A stretch of 64,000 bases of DNA, from positions 1,117,501 to 1,181,500 of the forward strand of contig JAUTXW010004699.1 of assembly GCA_030620095.1 (NCBI GenBank). The letters are read 5' to 3'. The translations under genes were made by a program, and so were the position numbers. Position 1 is the stretch's first letter. The number at the start of each line of letters is the position of its first letter. This document shows, in pieces, positions 13,301-26,400 of this stretch. The DNA comes from Kuschelorhynchus macadamiae (lineage: Eukaryota > Arthropoda > Insecta > Coleoptera > Curculionidae). The notes under the pieces were generated by a model. The model searched no databases and was not told the DNA's origin. It saw only the letters and a program-made list of their open reading frames with translations.

Positions 13301-16300
13301 ATAAGATCATTGATGGATCTATGTGGCCCGTCGGAGTGGTAGTCAACCATTTTATGAACATCCAGAACTGTCGCCACTTTCAGGGAGGCAATGGGGTCAA
13401 GCAACTGGCATAAGTGGAGTAAAGGGTCAAAATGTTAAAATTTTACATATCAATATAATGTCCCTCAGAAATAAAGTAAATGAACTTGAATCATTTATAG
13501 CAGATAAGGATATTGATGTGATCTGCATTACAGAACATTGGTTGAATGAAGAAGAGGTGAACATAGTCTGCATCCAGGGCTACAAGATTGCTGATTATTC
13601 TGTCAAACAACAGATTGGGAACCGTAACCATGGTGGTGGCACAATGATCTTTGTTAGGGAAGACCAAGCAATATCAAGGAGTCTAAAGTTAAGTTATAGC
13701 ATAGATAAATGTATTGAATGTTGTTCTGTATGTTTGAGATCTCTGAATTTACACATCTTGACTATTTATCGCTCACCTTCGGGACATTTTGATCCCTTCT
13801 TGTCTACATTTGAGAGTATTTTATCTGATATTGAACCAGGCACAAGACTTTTAGTAGCCGGCGACTTCAATATACATTTTAACACATTTGAAACAAACAC
13901 AGTGCATTTCTCCGACATAATGGGTGGGTTTAACCTTAAGCAAACTATTTTTGAAGCAACACGCTTAAATTCTTGTCATGACAATGTTTTTGTCAGCTCT
14001 GGTATGTTTGTACAGAATGCCGGAGTGTATGAAATGAGTATGTCTGATCATAAAGGACAAATTGTAGAGTGTCTCGTAGAGAGACCTATTTTGGGTCACA
14101 CTGAGTCCAGAAAAATATGCAGGCCTATATCGCAAAAGGGTTTGAATCCGTTTTTTAGTATTGTAAGTGAAATGTCATGGGATTTTATAACCGGGAATAA
14201 TGATATTGATCTCATTCTTAAAATATTCTTAAATATGTTAGAGACTGCATCTCTTAAATGTTTTCCATAAAAATCATATTTTGTTAGGGCAGATCAATCT
14301 TATAACATTAGCTGGTTTAACGATGAACTACGGTTGATGCGAGAAAATTTGAGGTTTCTATGTGAATTGAAACAACTGTATAACTATTCTGGATTGGAAG
14401 CTGAATTTAAAAACTATAAAAAGCTATATAAAAAATCTGTTAAAGAGGCAAAAATAAAAGCCAATGATAAAGTTATTAGATCTTCTGGAAATCCCATGAG
14501 GGCCATGTGGCAGGTCATTAATCAATATCGAGGTAAGAATAAAAATTCAAATGTTCCAAATAACTTAACCGCAAATGACTACAATAATTTTTTTGCAAAT
14601 ATAGCCCAAAGTGTAGTAGAGGGTATTCCTGAAACTCTTATCGACCCTATTAATAATCTTGAGGCCATAATACCACCGGCAACTTCTTTTTCTTTTGACC
14701 CAGTAAGTTTTAATGAGGTTAGGGACATCATAGATAGTTTAAAAAACAAAAAAAGTCGAGATATCTATGGTCTCAGTGTGAAGATCATAAAGTCTGTGAA
14801 AAACTATCTGATAATACCTCTTACTAAAATTATTAACCTTTGCTTTAGGGAAAATAAGTTTCCAGATGTTCTTAAGGTGGCTCTTGTTACTCCAATTTTC
14901 AAGAAGGGTGATCCGTCAAAGCCGGAGAATTATAGACGAATATCCCTTCTTCCTATAATCTCAAAAATCATTGAGAAGTGCATGGCAGTGAGAATTGTTG
15001 GTTTTATGGAGGGGAATGATCCTTTCTCGAAATCCCAATTTGGCTTTAGGAAGGATAGAAACACTGTTCTGGGAGTCCTAGATCTTGTCTCTGATATAAT
15101 AGAGGCATTTCATAACGGGAGTTACTGTTCTGTTTCATTCTGCGACTTAAATAAGGCTTTCGATTGTGTTGACCATGCTGTCCTTCTACGAAAACTTGAA
15201 CACTATAACTTTGGTTTAAGTAGTATCAGTCTTATAAAGTCATATCTGGAGAACAGGTATCAGCTGATGAGGGTCAGTGGAGTTTCTTCGGCTAGGAGCA
15301 GAATGTCAATTGGTATACCTCAGGGGTCCGTCCTGGGGCCCATACTCTTCCTTATCTATATAAATGATCTTCCAAGGAGTACAAATCTGGCTAAATTCAC
15401 ACTCTTTGCTGATGACACGACAGTGTCCCTCTCCGCAGATACATTGCAGGACGCAGTGAATGGTTCCAGGGTTGCCCAAGAGAGAGCTGAGGTCTGGCTT
15501 CAGGCAAACAGACTTCTGTTGAATGCCAACAAGACTGAGATGGTTGTTTTCTCATTAAGAGATAATGGTGATTTGCCAAATGCCACTAGTGTAAAATTTT
15601 TGGGAGTTATGCTTGATCCAAAACTGCAATGGAGAAAACATATTAACACACTGGTTGCAAAGCTTAACAAAAACCTTTATGTTCTCAGGAATCTCTCTAA
15701 ATGTGTGTCAGTTGAGGTATTGCGAACATCAAATATCACATATACAGTATGCAATATTGGCCTGGGGGCACTCAGCAGGGGTTTCCAGAGTGTTTGGAGT
15801 ACAGCGAAAGGTAATTAGGGTAATATCTGGATTGGGTTATAGGGAGGACTGTAGACAGATATTTCAGAAGTATGGAGTGATGACTGTGCCATGTATATAT
15901 ATGTTTGAATGCCTGATGTATGTAAAAAAGAACGTAGATTTATTTCCAACTCATGGGGACAACCATGACTATAATACTCGTACTAGACACCAATTGGTGC
16001 CAGCATACTGGAGGTTAAGGAGGTGTCAGGATGGCCCGGGATACTGGGCAATACGTTTTTTCAATGTTCTTCCAGGCCACATAAAAAGTCAGGATCTCAA
16101 ACACTTTAGAACCAGTATAAGAGGAATACTTTTAACAAATGCTTTTTATTCCTTTGAAGAATATTTTAATTACAATTTTAATATAATGTAGTCTTTCTGT
16201 CTTGTTTTATTTTATTTTAGTGTGATTAATGTTTAATGTAAATCTGTAAGTGACAATTTTTTTGTTATTGTGCTGTAAGGATATGTTTTTAAAATTTGCT

Positions 16301-17352
16301 AAAAATGTTTTTGGACCTAATATTAATTAGTATAAGTATTTTAAGAAATTAATTTTGATATTAGCAATATTTAAATTGACGTGTGTAAGTTCTATTTTAA
16401 CAATGACATGAATAAAATATTGAGTATTGAGTATTGAGTATAGCACACGAAAGAAAATGTATGATGTCTGTATGGATAGGCCTGTGTAAACAAAATTTCG
16501 CGCACGATGACTTCAGAACTGTACCAAAAATAGTATAGGCCAATGTCTCGCGGAGATTAGATTTCGAATGTTATACGCCTGTCTTTAAAGGGCATAATAT
16601 TGTAAAATATTCATATAATAATAACGCCCCAGTTTCGGTCAATCTGAAAACACAATTAGTTGGGGTAAAGGTTTTGAAATAAAATAATTTAAAATCCTTC
16701 ATCGCATTCTGGATAAAAATTTTTTTTTACTATACATAGGGGCTCCGAGAAATGAAATAACCTCCTTAAATTTAAAATCTTTTTTTTTTACTTCAAAAGC
16801 GTTTAGTTTTAAAAAACGTCACAAGGTTTACATAAATGCATATTTTTCCATTATTTAGACTTACTCTAGGGGAATGAAACAGCACTTTAAAGGCAAAAAT
16901 AAATCTGTAAACATTTTTATGCTGGGCATCTTATGATATTGACAAACTGTTCAAGTTATTGGTGTAGATACTTGATTTTTGTATTTTTCTAAAAAAATAT
17001 AAATAAATATTTTTTTGCATAAACTTTTTTTCCCATTATAGACTTATTCTTAGACACTGATAAACAAGCACGTTCATTTTTTTTAATTGTGGAAGAACTC
17101 AAATTTCAATACTTTTTACTACAAAAGGTGATCTTAAGGGGGTGAAACGGATATTTAAAAGCGATTTAATTTTATTTAGAAAACAAATAATATTTTCAGA
17201 AAATGGCAGAAGTCAATTTATATTTTTGCATATATCCTCCTGATTTTTATTATCAAATTTATGGGAAACCCCATTTTTATAACATTTTACAGAGTACAGA
17301 ATGAAAAGATCTATATGTAAAGCTATAACACTATTTACATTTAAATACAAAA

Positions 17353-17439
<87 letters not shown>

Positions 17440-20400
17440 AACTACATATGGAGATCTATATTTGCCAAAGCACCTTTTTTTTTCTGTTTATAATTTATAC
17501 ACCTATTAAAAAATTCTAACTGCTTACCTTGCAGAACAATGAATATGAAATCTGGCACATTGTTCAACTAATTCAACAGATCCCTGACAGCAGAGAGCTT
17601 GCTGGGTAATGTCTTTTCTTATTCCTCTTGTACGATCCCATAGAAAGTGGAACCATTCGCCTATGTTTACCTAAGAAGGTTAATCAAATTTGGTTACATC
17701 AACTAAAAAATTGTATAAAAACAAATGTGCTTATTAACTGGTTAGCTTAGTAAGACTAAAAAACTTTACATTTTACTCTTTTAGATGACAGTATTACATA
17801 CCTCTGGGTCATTTTCAGACAAATCCATAATATTGTGCATAAGGTAAGTCATTGTCAATTGTAGGATTGATACTGGCCTTAATTCATGTGCTAATGGGGC
17901 CTCCTGATCTGCTGAGCTTCGACTGTATTGCTTCACGGCTTTACCATGATCCATAGAATACCTGCTAACACCATCTTGTTCATATATAGATACCTATAAA
18001 AACAACAAAATAGGATGAAGTGAACTGACCAGTCTCGAAAATATTCCTATGTGTTTACTTGGTTTTTAAACTGCCGTTAATAATGTTTTATTTGTCCATT
18101 TTTTCTGCAGTCAAAAATTGGTATTAAAGACCTCTATTATTGTTAACTGTTTTATTTCACGTTATACCAATGTCACAAGGACACTACGATCCTTGTCTGG
18201 AACATATCCTGCAATCCACAGGTGCAAAGATCTGTTTTAGTTGAACGAAGATCGCGATTTTCCTGTTTTTAGAGCTCATCCGGACGCCATAAACTAGCGA
18301 GCCCCGTGCAGGGCAAAGGCACAAAATTGAATCACAACTACACCGCTGGTTAATACCACGATCGGCATTGTATTATACTATTGAGTTATGGCGCCTGATG
18401 AGCTCTAAAAAGACAATATAAGGTTTCTTCTCCAATGGATATGAATGTACTTTACTATGATCTCAATGAAATTTGCTCAGATGTCCTTAAATGTAAAAAA
18501 ATGCTTTTTAGTCCGATTTAGCAGACTGACATCATCAGAGGTTGCTACATACTACAAACTTAATGGCATTACTTTATAAGAAAATATTTAAAAAAAAAAT
18601 ATTCAATATAAATTTAGAAAATTTGCAACATTTAAGTTGAATAGGAGTGGTATTGATCTAACTGTTAATAATACTTTAACTTATTTAAATCTGAGTTTCC
18701 TAAAGCGTAAAATTGTTGATAATAAGATGGCAAAGAATTACTTACTTATTATCAGTTCACATACACAATTATAATCTTTTTTATGTGTTTATGTTCTTTA
18801 AAAATAAATAAATATTAAATAATAAAATTTAAAAAATAGAGTTTAAACTGGAAAAAATTAGAAGTGTTACTTGTAACTGTTCGTCTGCCGAATTATTTGA
18901 TAATTTTTTGTAGTTATGGTATAAATAGTTATAATAGAGTATTTTTACCTATCAAGAAAATAAATATACAGAAGATATCTAATTTATGTAATAGCCCAAT
19001 AACATTTGAACTTGGGACACATGAATAATTTTTAAAAAATTATACCTTTTCTCAATCCTTTCATAGATACAACTATGGGCAACACTCTCCTGTCACATGG
19101 TTTTTTCTCAGGGTAATAGAGTGAAGTTTGATTCATTCCATGTTTCATACAATGGTTTCAAAACTAAATTAAAGACACCTTTTATTGATTAGAAATTAAG
19201 CTAGATTTCTCATTCATGTTCTTTCTTTTCATCAGTCTTTTTAGATTAATTTATATATCATTAAGTTTATTTTAAGTGTATTTTTATTTTTGTAATTTGT
19301 TGTATACTTTATTATAACATGGGTTACCCATTAATAAATAAATATAAGTTGGTTTTATAAATCATTTTTATTCTACCCAAAGCATTAGGGAGTAAGATTG
19401 AGTGGCCCGCATATGTGAGATTTGTCAAATCACTATATAAATATATAATCTGTTATTTGTGTGAGGTGGAACATAATACACACATAGGAGGTAAGTTCCC
19501 AGTAAAGGACAATTTACCAATTTTGTTGATTGATAGCTAATATATTTTTCCCATTATACAGGGTAACCCTAGAAACGTGAAACAGCCCCAAAAAGACATT
19601 TTTTTGAATTTTCATGTGGTTAGGTTAAAAAATCTCTTTGTATATAAAACATTTTTTCCCACTATACAGGTTAGCCTTATGGGGATAAACTATCACCTTA
19701 AAAACAAAAATATTATTGAATAATGCTTGATTCTTTCCAAAAATGATAAAACACTTTACAATAAAAAGTATTTTATTTTTTTGCATAATATTCCTTTGAT
19801 CCTTAATACTGAATTATTATTTCAGCCAAAAAAATTCCACGTTTATTTAATTTTTCCAATATAAACCTCAAGTTGAGGAAAATATTAACATACTTACATA
19901 TTCTATTGGAAATGTTGTTTGCCAAAATATGTGTTATTAAACACTTTATATGTGCTGTAAAAATGAAAAGGTTATCAAGAAAGTACTGTTTTAAAGCAAC
20001 TAGCTGACACTAAGATACAATTAACATTTTTTTATCATTTCAAAAAAATTATCCATTTGCTACATTGTTTTTTATTCATATGCACAGAGCTACCATAAAT
20101 CACAATATATTGGAAAAAGAAACTTTTTTCCAGTTAAGACACCACAGTCATCTAAAACTATATAAAAAACCTATTAAAAAAACAAATATGAAAAATTACC
20201 TGATGCTGTATTTCCCTTAACAATCTTTCTTTTTCTGGGCACATATCTGGACAAGTTCCTGCAGTAGGACTAGATTTTAAGCGAGATTTTTTAATATTTA
20301 ATCTGAAAATGTAGATACTTTATTGTGAGTACTCAGTCAGCATATTAATAAAATTATAATAAACAACCCACTTTACCTTAAAAGCTTATCTCGGGCATCT

Positions 20401-23400
20401 AAAACTTTATATTTCTCTTCTACAGTGTGTGCTTGTAACTTCATAACTTTCAGGAGTTCAAGTTGTTCAGCTGTCAACCTAAGAGAAAATAAATATATTT
20501 ACTTTTTTTAGATTCAGATATTTTAGAACTGAATGTTTTTAAAACATACTTATTTACATTTTAGTTTTTTCTTTCACTTTCTTTTTAGCCAGGGTTTGAG
20601 CAAGTTTTTTCTTAAGAGTAACAACTTTTTTAGGCTTTTCAATAGGAGATTTTGGGGTCACTACATTTTCTTTCTTCCATACTCGATTCAACTTTGGAGC
20701 CCTTCTAGGTTTTGGCTCAGGTGGAGGTTCATTAGTAAGATCAATTACACCTAAAATATTTATGATTTTAAAATATGTTAAAAAATAGAAATCTTCCACA
20801 AAATCTTAGGCTTGCTTTTAATATTTATGTGTTTGTTGTCACATGAATAAAAATATTTAAGTCTGCTGATCCAGTTAAAAATCTATTGAAGTCTTTGAAA
20901 TATTATGTCAACTTCTTGGCTGATAAATCAGGTGGAGTGGTACATTCTTGCATTTTTGGTAAACATAATTTCCAAGAAATAAATAGAATACAGATTTGAA
21001 ATTAAAAAACTCAAGCTAACATTTCAAAGTAAAAAATCTAAAGCAATACATTCATTTTGTATAAAAGATAGAATTACAAAAATTTCATATTTTTAGGGAA
21101 GAATTTATGTTCCAAATATTTCAGAAACTATTAGGAATTCATTCCACAACACAGATGTTGAAAATTATAGTGGCCCTACTTAAAATAGATATTCTATATG
21201 TAAAATTAACCAACCTACTAATTTTGGAGTAAAAAATACATTCATGTCAACCCAATACTACCTTTAAGATTGGAGTAACCACCCATGGCAGCAAGTTCTT
21301 CATTAATTTCACTGTTATCAATATAAGAAACATTGTGTTTTTTAGAAACCTCCTCAGGGTGGAGATAAGTTAGTTTATGTTTCTTAACAATTTTCTCCCT
21401 TTGTTTTTTCTTTGTTATTGGTGCAGGTTCAGCTTGAACACGTGGTGCTGGTGGCATTGCTGGTTCAAACTAAAAAAAGATCATCTACTATATAATCCCG
21501 TCAACAAACAATAACACTTGTTTCATATTACATTATTTAAGTAATACATTTGCTTTTGGTTACACAGATTTCTTTGTCATAACTCCTATAATATTTTATT
21601 TCAAAATGGAAATTCATATTTATACTATTAAGATCCTAGACCCAAAGCCCAACATGGCAAAAATTAATAGTAAAACTCGACAGGATCTTGTTATATAAGT
21701 GTTAACCGATGTTACTTTTGAGGTAAAACCTATTATGCATCCAACAATGTGCTATGGTGATAAAGAGTGTTGGTGTTGTTTTGGACTGGTTCACTTAATA
21801 TCTTTCCGGAACAGCAGGCAGCTAGAACTCAGTCATCACATTCAAATATGTTTAATATAACCTCAAGCTTAGGTGCTTGGCCCAGTATTCTTCCTTTAAA
21901 AAAACATTTACATGCATTTGTTGATTTAGTCTTAGTAGTAGTAAAAAGGGGGACAAGCAAGGAGAGCATCTTGCCCCAGTAGAGGTGTTGAAACTCCTTA
22001 TTAAAAAAGGACTTGACACTGAAGGAACTGCCCATCTTTCACACCTTCTAACGAGATGGTAATGGCTTTCCTTCTCAGTTCACAATTCTGGCAGAGAAGA
22101 CTGTCTGATGATTAAGTCTTAAGGAACACTTTTGATGAAAATGCCATTTGTGATATACCTGGCTGTTACGACAAGCTAAAATTTATAGACCAGTTAGCAT
22201 CAGGGTATTAAGCTGTGAAAGTTGGCTACGAAGAATAGGCCAGTCATTTTGTTTAATTCTTTTTTTATTGAAAGCCATCTGAGGTATAGCATCGATTTTT
22301 AGGGATTCTGTAATTTAGAATAGTTAGGCTCTGTTCTAGTATTGTAAAAGTGGGACTCATAGATACCTCTTTAGCATTACAATTAAAAAAGCATTGCCAA
22401 CATCTTTTTATAAATGAAAAAATACTACTGTAATAGCTATTCTTATTCTGGAAACTGTTTACCTTCCTCATACACAAAAAAATAAAAGTTATGTAAATTA
22501 TGGTCAATAATGTATGTAACTGCTGTGATTTGCTCTTGCAATACCAAAGATGGCTGTTATAAAACATTCTATGATATTTAGAAGTATTAATATATAATAA
22601 GGTTCCCTTACTGTTCTGTCAAATGTTAGTTGACAAGTGTTTTAAATGATTTATAAAAAACATCTCACAACATTAGATTTTTCAAAAGGAACTTGTACCA
22701 TCAAGCCATTAAAGCTTTTAAATAACTACCAACTTACATAACAAGTTTCTGCAAAGTCAATGTTTTTGTTCCTTTAAGTTTGAAATTTAAATTACCTTTT
22801 TTAATATGTACAATAATTTAAATTGTGTTTAGGAAGTTTGCTATCGAATGTGTGCACATACTTGTATGTTTTCGTACACTACAGTATATTTTACAATTTT
22901 AATCTTATTGTTGAATTATTTCATTAGCATTTATTGTCTATTTATCTAATATTAATATAAATGATTTATATACATAGGTGTGCGAGTCACAATACACTTG
23001 GATGTGCCCTTTGTGACTGAGAAAAATAATTTTGTAGGAAATAAATATATTGTGATTATTATTATCATCTTATTACTAGACCCTACTATAGCCTTTAAGA
23101 CTTTTACGATAGCGTTCTAGGCAGTATAGTTCAGTAGAAAGTATTCTTCGTTTTGATTTTTTTTATCTATATTGTTATAATTAGTTTCCTTTTACATTGT
23201 TTTGCAAGGTTTTATTTAAGTAGTTAGTGTCTTTTTTTAGTTAGTAAGTATTCATGTTGTTCTTTTGCTCCCTTATTTTTTGAATCTCATATGTAAATAT
23301 TCTGTCTTTCCATTTATAATATTTTGATTTTTATAAACAACTGTGTCAAAATACCCTACACTGTCTTATGACAGAAGATGTTAGTCAGAATTGTACAACT

Positions 23401-26400
23401 CCCAATTACAAATATTTACAGACTTTTATAAAAAAATCAGTTTAATGAACAAAAAATAAATAATAACTTCTTAAAATCAAATTTTAATGTTTTCAGATTG
23501 GAAAATCTGTTGTGATTGTCAAATATGCATTCCAACTTCCATATTGAATTATTGGATTCCTATGTGCTTTCATGATTTTTTAATGACATTCATCATAGGT
23601 TTTTTGATAATTTTCGCGAGGTTTAGCTAACCATTGCTGACTTTTACGATTTTTGATACATTGGTAGATTTTGAGGCACTGATCATGAATCAGATTTCCT
23701 CAGCAACTTTTTGTTCTCGAGTTATTCATAATTAACATCTATTAATTCTTCCTTCTTTTCACAAATATTTTGGCAAATATTATACAAAATTGGTAGAAAA
23801 CACAATCAAAATGTATGAGTTCTACATATTTTTTATTTAATCTTACAACCAAATTGATATTCACTTTGCAAAAGTTTCCATGTATTTATCGAGTATGCCA
23901 TAATTTCCTAGTTTTCTATTATAGAATAGCCACCATATTTTTAGCTCAGGACGCTTTACGCAGGATGCTTTGTGATTTCCTGGTTTTGTCAAATTTTAAT
24001 TATTGTGATTTTGTAGTTGGTCTTTGTCTAGACATGGTATATAAAAATCAGATTCAGAAAGTACAAAATACATGTTCAAGGTTTATCTTTGGTCTTCAAA
24101 AATTTATCATATTTCACATGCCTTTAATGAACTAAATTTGTTAAAAATGGATAACTGTAGATCCCTACTTTTACATAGTTTTTGAATGGACATTTTTAAT
24201 AATCAAATCCTACCATGATCTTTAATAAATAAGTTTTTGTTTAAAAAAAAAACATTCACTCTTGAAATGTTAGATTTCTGAATAAAATTACAGTACCTCA
24301 TCATCAGAGTTCCATGTTTTAAAGGTTGTTTACTTATATTGGTATAAAATCTTAAAATCTCGAAATGTATCCCAATATTTAGAAATAAGGGATCTGAGCT
24401 AGACATATAAAGTTATAGACCAATCTGCGTCCAGAGTCAAATCGCGAAGGTGTTTGAGGAGGCTTACACCATGAGATTGGCAAGGTTTTTGGAAAGATTT
24501 AATTTATTAAATGATTTTCAAAATGGTTTTAGACAACGGAAATCGAAAATCACAGCTATTGATTACTGGTTGAATTTTTTTTATGACTCGCTGAACACCA
24601 GGAATAAAATATTGGAAATATTTTATGACCTAAGTAGTGCATTTGACACTTTTGATCATGACCTCCTTGTTTCGAAAATTATATGATATTGGTGTTCGTG
24701 GGAATGCTCATGATTGGGTGAGATCATACCTGGAAGATCGTTACCATGTGGTTGTGGTCAATGGTCTTAAATAAAAAAAATAATGAATCGGATCGGGCTA
24801 GCCCAAGGGTCTATCCTTGGACCATTGATGTTCATAATCTTCATCAATGATATACGTAAAAGTTGGCCCACAGCAGATCTTACTGTGTTATATGCCGACA
24901 ATACAAATATGCCAGTCAGACAAGACATTGAATCAATTATTCATCAAAGCAACTTGGTTTCAAAAAAATTTCAAATATATTGCCAATTAAATGGATTTAA
25001 TATAAACACAGGTAAAACATTGTATACGTGGTTCTGAGGGGGTACTCACTGCAATTTATTTGGGACGAAAGATTGCCTCCCTAGAAAATCTCCTTGGAAT
25101 CCTCCCCGAATTTCCTTGGATCTCCCTGAAATCCCCTCGACTTTATCCCGGATCAACCCGAATTTCGTTGGATCTCCCCAAATTTCCTGGCTCTCCTTTG
25201 ATATCCTCACATCATACTTGTATCAACCGTGTTCACAAGATTAGGAAATAAATTATATTAAACTTAAGGTAATTATTACTTTTTAAAAGCTTTTATTTAA
25301 CTTCACTTGTATGTTAGAATGTATGTATGTTTGGGTCAAATCATGCAAGTAACTTTTGGAGCAGTTCCTGTTATCGGAATTGACTGAAATTTTGTCCAAT
25401 CTAAATGTCTTATACAGAGAGCTTAAAAAATAATGGTAAAATGTTCAAAATAAAATAAACGTAAAAAAATATTTTTTTTTACCACCAACTATTTATTATT
25501 TGGAGGGCCAATTAAATGTACTATTTCAGTTTAATTTCTGAATCTTGGCGAATTCGACTAGTCAAAAACTGCAAACTAAGTGCCCTTCTATATTTTGTCG
25601 CCAAGAGAACATGAAAATAAATAGAAATACACTTAGTGGGCACTTTTTTACCAGTCAAATCCACTTAAAGATTAATTTTTGATATTTTAACCTGTTCAAA
25701 AACAAATTAAAATACTTTTTGGCTAACTTAACATATAGACCGATCGGAATAACACATTTAGAGAAAAAAAAAAAAGAAACTGTCACCTAAACTTTTATAA
25801 GTCCAAATGGTAAAGTGGCTTTTAATAAACGTAAAAAAAAAATAATTATAACCGGCGAAAATTGACGTTCTATAAGAAAATATTCTATACAAAAGTTGTA
25901 GATAATGCAAACATCTTCAATTTGAGTAGCCTCATAACCTCAAGATTTTCGAGAAAAATGCAAAAGTTCGTTTAATTTTTTTTTCTTTTTTATTTTTCAT
26001 TTCAGCAAAAATAGTTTAATTTTATCGGAACTTGGTGAATATGTATATTTTTATGTATTAAATAGCCACAATTTTTTTAGATACAAAAATTCAGAAGTTT
26101 CTGACATATTCGTTTTTACCAGTCTTATTCCACGGTGAAAATCCATTAATAACTTGTACAAATAAAAAAAAACTTCGAAAAGTGTTACACTATTCAATTA
26201 TATGGAAAAAAATACAAACGAAACTATGTTGCATTGTTTGACCAGAAGCTTTAATTTTGTACAGTATTCCTATAAACATTTAAGCCGAATAATTTTGGAA
26301 AGGATCTGAGGAAAGTACACAGAAAAGGCCATTGTGCGGCAACTTGTGCAAAGCTATCGAAGATGTTTTTGTGAATTTAAATAAATTATCAACAATTGCG

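Larger units (their letters stand above)
12205..16440 (+). mobile_element. Nearly complete non-LTR retrotransposon (CR1/Jockey-like LINE)
   Basis: Two plus-strand ORFs in LINE order: ORF1 with a PHD-like zinc finger and coiled coil, then ORF2 with endonuclease, reverse transcriptase and a C-terminal domain. A roughly 250-bp 3' UTR follows, ending in AATAAAATATTGAG and a (TATTGAG)n tail at about 16411-16440. The exact 5' end is unclear, perhaps 12150-12204. A microsatellite tail instead of poly(A) is typical of CR1-like elements. No clear target duplication was found. It sits in xmas intron 8, opposite to the host gene, and is dead (see ORFs). Confidence 0.85.
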
